From: Verrucomicrobiales bacterium
Lineage (GTDB): Bacteria > Verrucomicrobiota > Verrucomicrobiia > Limisphaerales > UBA1100
NCBI GenBank assembly: GCA_002718935.1
Contig: PBFV01000084.1
Location: forward strand, 1-27,058
Length of the DNA: 27,058 nucleotides
Reading direction: 5' to 3'
Positions 23,951 through 27,058 of this stretch are shown in pieces. Each line of letters starts with the position of its first letter. The first letter of the stretch is position 1. The notes beneath the pieces are model-generated. The model was not told where the DNA came from and did not search any database. It saw nothing but the letters and a program-made list of their open reading frames with translations. The position numbers were made by a program, and so were the translations under genes.

Positions 23951-24541
23951 TTATATTTTCTGGGCCGGCTCAATGGCAAAACGTTTGTTCAAGTGGGCAA
24001 ACGTCAGCGCCAGTGCCAGCGCATCGGAGGCGTCTGGCGCCGGCAACTCCTCCAGCGCCAGCATTCGCTGCACCATCTTGGCCACCGCCAGTTTTTGGGC
24101 GTTGCCGTAGCCGACAATGGACTGCTTCACCTTCCGCGGCGCGATCTCCACGATCTCCAGCCCGGCTTCCGCCAACACTGCCAAAGCCGCCCCGCGCGCC
24201 TCGCCCATGGTCAGCGCCGTTTTGGGGTTTTGTGCGTAAAACAATCCTTCAATCGCACACGCCGTTGGCGAATGTTTTTGGATCACATCACGGAGCGTGG
24301 TCGAGATAGCCACAAGGCATTCGCTACGCCGCAACCGCGCCGGGCACTTGATCGTCCCTTGCGCCAGAGTTGCCGGATCTCCCTTGCTCAATTGGATTAC
24401 GCCGTACCCCGTGCCGCGCAGCGAAGGATCCACGCCGAGAATGATTTGGTGATCGGCCGCTTCCGCAACCGGCGCATCCGAGCGGCGTTTGCCACTCACG
24501 CGTTCCTGCAGCTCCTCGAATTGCCGGGCCGAAATCCCCAC
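23951..24541 (-). CDS. ruvC: Holliday junction resolvase RuvC with N-terminal extension
   Basis: RuvC nicks Holliday junctions symmetrically to resolve them. The catalytic acids are all visible: D38 in ILGVDPSLRGTGYG, E98 in CAIEGLFYAQN, and D170/D173 in APDASDALALAL; the DNA-contact block KQSIVGYGNAQK is also present. RuvC normally starts a few residues before the first aspartate. Here about 31 extra residues (MGISARQFEELQERVSGKRR and a short linker) precede it, starting at a GTG at 24541. There is no in-frame ATG before the core, so either the extension is real or the true start is an internal GTG (for example codon 15). The order ruvC-ruvA with a 9-nt gap is the usual resolution operon. 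Confidence 0.93.
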   Translation of the reverse strand: MGISARQFEELQERVSGKRRSDAPVAEAADHQIILGVDPSLRGTGYGVIQLSKGDPATLAQGTIKCPARLRRSECLVAISTTLRDVIQKHSPTACAIEGLFYAQNPKTALTMGEARGAALAVLAEAGLEIVEIAPRKVKQSIVGYGNAQKLAVAKMVQRMLALEELPAPDASDALALALTFAHLNKRFAIEPAQKI

Positions 24542-24599
24542 GCGGGCATCATCAGCCTGTGAGCGCTTTGCTCAAGCTTAATCCCTTCCCAGCGTATGA

Positions 24600-27058
24600 T
24601 CACTTGCCCCAATTGAGGCGTTCCAATCGCTCCACCGGCACTTGGCGGACATCGCCATTGCCGAAACCCACCAAGATACCCCCGCCAGCGGCAGCCGCCT
24701 TTTTAGCCTCTGCTAAACCGCCAGTTTGGTTCCACGGGCCGCTGGCTTGAAAGATCAATACTGTGTCAGGCTTGATGTCGACCACGTTTATGTTTCTCAA
24801 ACCAGCATTGAGCGTGTAGCTGGTCGTGCCCGCAGCGGCTCCGGGTAAGCGGTACAAACCCTTTTGGCCGACCTCCGGCAAAATGGTATCGGCCCATTTG
24901 GTGATGTCCTGCAATACCCCCTTGTCTTCAAGGTGCAGTTTCAGCCCTAATGTCAACTCGCGTATTTGTTGGCGTGGTTCGCGGGGAAAATTTGCCTTGG
25001 GTTCGTTGGCTTCTTCTTGTTGCCCACCCAAAGCCGCCGAGAGCGCCATAGTGATCGGCACCAGCGCGGATTGGCCCACCGCCGCCCGATAACCCTGCCC
25101 ACTGGCGCGGCCTTCAAAGAGCAGTCCCTTGTCGTCTAGACGCAGTACCGCGATGTGACCGGAGGCACTTCCCTCGGGAAGGAGTTGATCGGTCATGGAT
25201 TTCAAAAAATCCTGAGCTTCCTTGGGCATCTCGGCCTTGACCATCATTACCGGCAACAGTTGTTTCAACAAAGCCGCTGTGGCGCCGGCGCGTTGGCTGA
25301 CAAATTGCAGCTGCTGGCCTTCCAGCTTCATGCCGCCTGAGAGCCGCGCAAACTCCGCCGTGCCGCGCAGCCCCGGCGCTTTGCCCGTGTAAACAGCCAT
25401 CACTTGTTTTACCAAAGCAAGATCCGAGACTAACACCACGTGCGAGCCCATTTGAAATAATGTGGGCTCCAACGGCATGCGAATGGGCAACTCTTCCTTG
25501 GGGATTTGAAAGGTGAATACTGGCTGCCCCTCGATCACCTGACGCTTCACCATGTCGCCAAACTCCGCTACATGATCGGCCAAAGGGGTGGCCTCGGGAG
25601 ATTTTTTGGCCACCAATACAATGCCCGGTCGGGGCAGCTTCAACGTCAACGGCCCTTGCTTGAAAGGCAAAGAGTTTTCCGTATCTAGAGTGAGGAAAAC
25701 CCCCAACTCTCCGCCATATTCCTTAAGGAACTCATCCAGCGGACCCAAGTCCCCTTCGGGAATAACCCCCGCGGGGAGTTCGCCCGGCTTGATCGCATCC
25801 GCGCCATTGTATTTGGCCATGTGCGGAGATGTGAATGCCGCAATACGCTTATGGCTATACCGAATTTTCGGCCGTGGCGGTTCAAAATCAATCCCTCCCT
25901 CCGCATTGATCCAACCATATTTAACGCCAGTTTTCGGCCGTGGCGGTTCAAATTCGATCCCACCATCTTCCCCAACATCCGGGCCGGGAGCATTCCTCAG
26001 TCCATCTTCAATAAATGGTTCCGGTCGCAGCTTCTTTGCGGGAGGAAGTGCGGTCCGCGCTTTTTTGAAAGGTGCATGTGCAGGCGGTGCTTTTTTGAAT
26101 AGAGGAGGTGCCTCACGGTCTTTTTTAGGAGCCGGGGGGAACGGTGGCGGTAATTTTCTAGGACGAACCTCTCTTGGAAAACTTTCCTCAGGATCTAGAT
26201 CTTCTTCGGGAAAAACTTCCTCTTCTTCCATATCCTCTTCTTCAGCATCAGTAGGCCCCCCTGGAGGCATGGGAAATCCACGTTGTCTATTCAGCTGGAT
26301 GGGCTCCATTATTTCGATGCTGAAGGCATCCTTCTCAATATTTCCAATTCTGAAGCGCTTCAAAATAGTCCAGTTTGGCGGAAACATATTACGTTCTCCC
26401 TTGATGACATCCACTTTGGCAATAGCCGAGATCACGATTCCATCCTCAAGCTTCCAATAGCCGTGTTCCACAAATTCCACTTGAGGCCCATTCGGCACTG
26501 ACCTTTTAACGTGTAAAACAAACCTCCCATCCTCAGTATACAATACCTCCACCTTTGCATCATCCGCTGCGTTGTTGTTCAAGCTCCATCGACCGACCAT
26601 TACTCTCGCTTCATCCGTCAAGGGTTTGCCAAAAAATGCTTCCTGATAATCAGTCCGCTTCAACCCTCCCAAGGGCTCAAACACTTCCTGAACAATTTCC
26701 ATTGGCACCCCAGACTTGATCAACCCCTGCTTTACCCAATTCAGTGCCAAACCAATATCCGCCCGCGTGTAATGCGCCATCACGGTGGTCGCCGGCGCAA
26801 AACTTAAGCCGGTGGCTACGGTACCCGGATCGCCCTCAAGAATTTTCCATATAGCGCCCGGCTCCCGCTCCGCATCACGCAACAAGTACATGCGGTTGCG
26901 AAACAAATCCTTTTCTAGCGCCAGACTGCTCATGCCCACGCCCTTCACATCTGCCAAACCGCCCTCATCCACCACCGAGCGGGCAAACCGAGCCACCGCC
27001 CGCATCGCCTCAAATTCTTCAGCCGACCAGCGATTTCCATTGCGCCGCTCAATCTCAA
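24600..27058 (-). CDS. Large mosaic protein of unknown function (5' end outside window)
   Basis: The frame is still open at the window edge (upstream codons read E-I-E-R-R-N-G-N-R-W-S-A-E-E-F-E-A before M at 27005), so at least 818 residues are encoded and the real start is beyond. I do not recognise a family. Numbering from M27005: ~130-240 resembles a lipocalin-like fold (LTDEARVMVGRW...YTEDGRFVLHV...EHGYWKLEDGIV); ~245-380 is low-complexity, acidic (DAEEEDMEEEEVFPEEDLDPEE) then Pro/Lys-rich, with a tandem GGI(E/D)FEPPRPK repeat; ~385-800 is a globular alpha/beta region (GELGVFLTLD, RPGIVLVAKK, GSHVVLVSDLALVKQVM, GHIAVLRLDD) resembling large uncharacterised PVC proteins. The middle third is visibly richer in A+T. 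It ends 58 nt before ruvC on the same strand. Confidence 0.78.
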   Translation of the reverse strand, partial: EIERRNGNRWSAEEFEAMRAVARFARSVVDEGGLADVKGVGMSSLALEKDLFRNRMYLLRDAEREPGAIWKILEGDPGTVATGLSFAPATTVMAHYTRADIGLALNWVKQGLIKSGVPMEIVQEVFEPLGGLKRTDYQEAFFGKPLTDEARVMVGRWSLNNNAADDAKVEVLYTEDGRFVLHVKRSVPNGPQVEFVEHGYWKLEDGIVISAIAKVDVIKGERNMFPPNWTILKRFRIGNIEKDAFSIEIMEPIQLNRQRGFPMPPGGPTDAEEEDMEEEEVFPEEDLDPEESFPREVRPRKLPPPFPPAPKKDREAPPLFKKAPPAHAPFKKARTALPPAKKLRPEPFIEDGLRNAPGPDVGEDGGIEFEPPRPKTGVKYGWINAEGGIDFEPPRPKIRYSHKRIAAFTSPHMAKYNGADAIKPGELPAGVIPEGDLGPLDEFLKEYGGELGVFLTLDTENSLPFKQGPLTLKLPRPGIVLVAKKSPEATPLADHVAEFGDMVKRQVIEGQPVFTFQIPKEELPIRMPLEPTLFQMGSHVVLVSDLALVKQVMAVYTGKAPGLRGTAEFARLSGGMKLEGQQLQFVSQRAGATAALLKQLLPVMMVKAEMPKEAQDFLKSMTDQLLPEGSASGHIAVLRLDDKGLLFEGRASGQGYRAAVGQSALVPITMALSAALGGQQEEANEPKANFPREPRQQIRELTLGLKLHLEDKGVLQDITKWADTILPEVGQKGLYRLPGAAAGTTSYTLNAGLRNINVVDIKPDTVLIFQASGPWNQTGGLAEAKKAAAAGGGILVGFGNGDVRQVPVERLERLNWGK
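25865..25952 (-). repeat. 66-bp-period tandem repeat inside the mosaic protein gene
   Basis: A 22-base sequence beginning TTTTCGGCCGTGG is present identically at 25865-25886 and 25931-25952, exactly 66 bases (22 codons) apart, with partial similarity continuing beyond each copy. In the protein this gives GGI(E/D)FEPPRPK twice in a proline-rich linker. Confidence 0.85.

Noticed and set aside
1..27058. tRNA, rRNA, riboswitch or CRISPR elements
   Set aside because: I scanned the gaps by eye and saw no tRNA T-loop consensus, no regularly spaced repeats with unique spacers and no recognisable riboswitch core; nearly all bases are in coding genes.

Overview
The window looks like a compact, G+C-rich chromosome segment from the PVC superphylum, most likely Verrucomicrobiota. 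No 16S gene is present, so this rests on protein families. It carries a Piru_Ver-type membrane-bound dehydrogenase (TIGR02604 family), a DUF1080/3-keto-disaccharide hydrolase-type protein, secreted PQQ-like propeller and FG-GAP proteins, and an acetylxylan-esterase-like hydrolase. These sit beside housekeeping genes (purC, xerD, priA, ruvA, ruvC, slyX). I see no tRNA, rRNA, CRISPR array, insertion sequence, phage gene or plasmid gene. No stretch longer than 300 bases lacks a gene; the largest gap is 13145-13332.

Layout. (1) 1-2141, plus strand: the end of a dihydroxyacetophenone-dioxygenase-like cupin, a secreted DUF1080 protein, a terminator, and a YiiX-like papain-fold lipoprotein candidate. 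(2) 2138-3906, minus strand: slyX translationally coupled to an exported protein with four beta-type repeats and a long coiled coil. (3) 3998-7226, plus strand: a membrane-bound-dehydrogenase-like protein and a PQQ-like beta-propeller, closed by a strong hairpin at 7237-7260 that also serves the opposing gene. (4) 7281-13144, minus strand, in transcription order: FG-GAP protein, mandelate-racemase-type enzyme, acetylxylan-esterase-like hydrolase, zinc-dependent phospholipase-C-like protein, vWA protein. This resembles a polysaccharide or sugar-acid utilisation set. (5) 13333-13731: a small secreted basic protein with its own terminator. (6) 13786-15572, minus strand: purC then xerD. (7) 15691-18997, plus strand: FkbM methyltransferase, M20 amidohydrolase and a polysaccharide-type flippase, chained by ATGA overlaps. 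(8) 18906-22006, minus strand: priA then a GT2 glycosyltransferase; the tail of the GT2 gene overlaps the flippase gene on the opposite strand by 92 nt. (9) 22096-22662, plus strand: a lytic transglycosylase. (10) 22659-27058, minus strand: a large mosaic protein cut by the window edge, then ruvC, ruvA and a DUF374-type acyltransferase.

Two themes recur. Surface and glycan functions (flippase, GT2, FkbM, acyltransferase, transglycosylase) are interleaved with DNA repair and replication genes. Packing is extreme: seven same-strand stop/start overlaps and three convergent overlaps. I found no clearly new defence or mobile system. The best leads are the slyX-coupled repeat/coiled-coil protein, the low-G+C mosaic insert in the terminal 801+ residue protein, the M20 enzyme inside a flippase operon, and the 92-nt antisense coding overlap.
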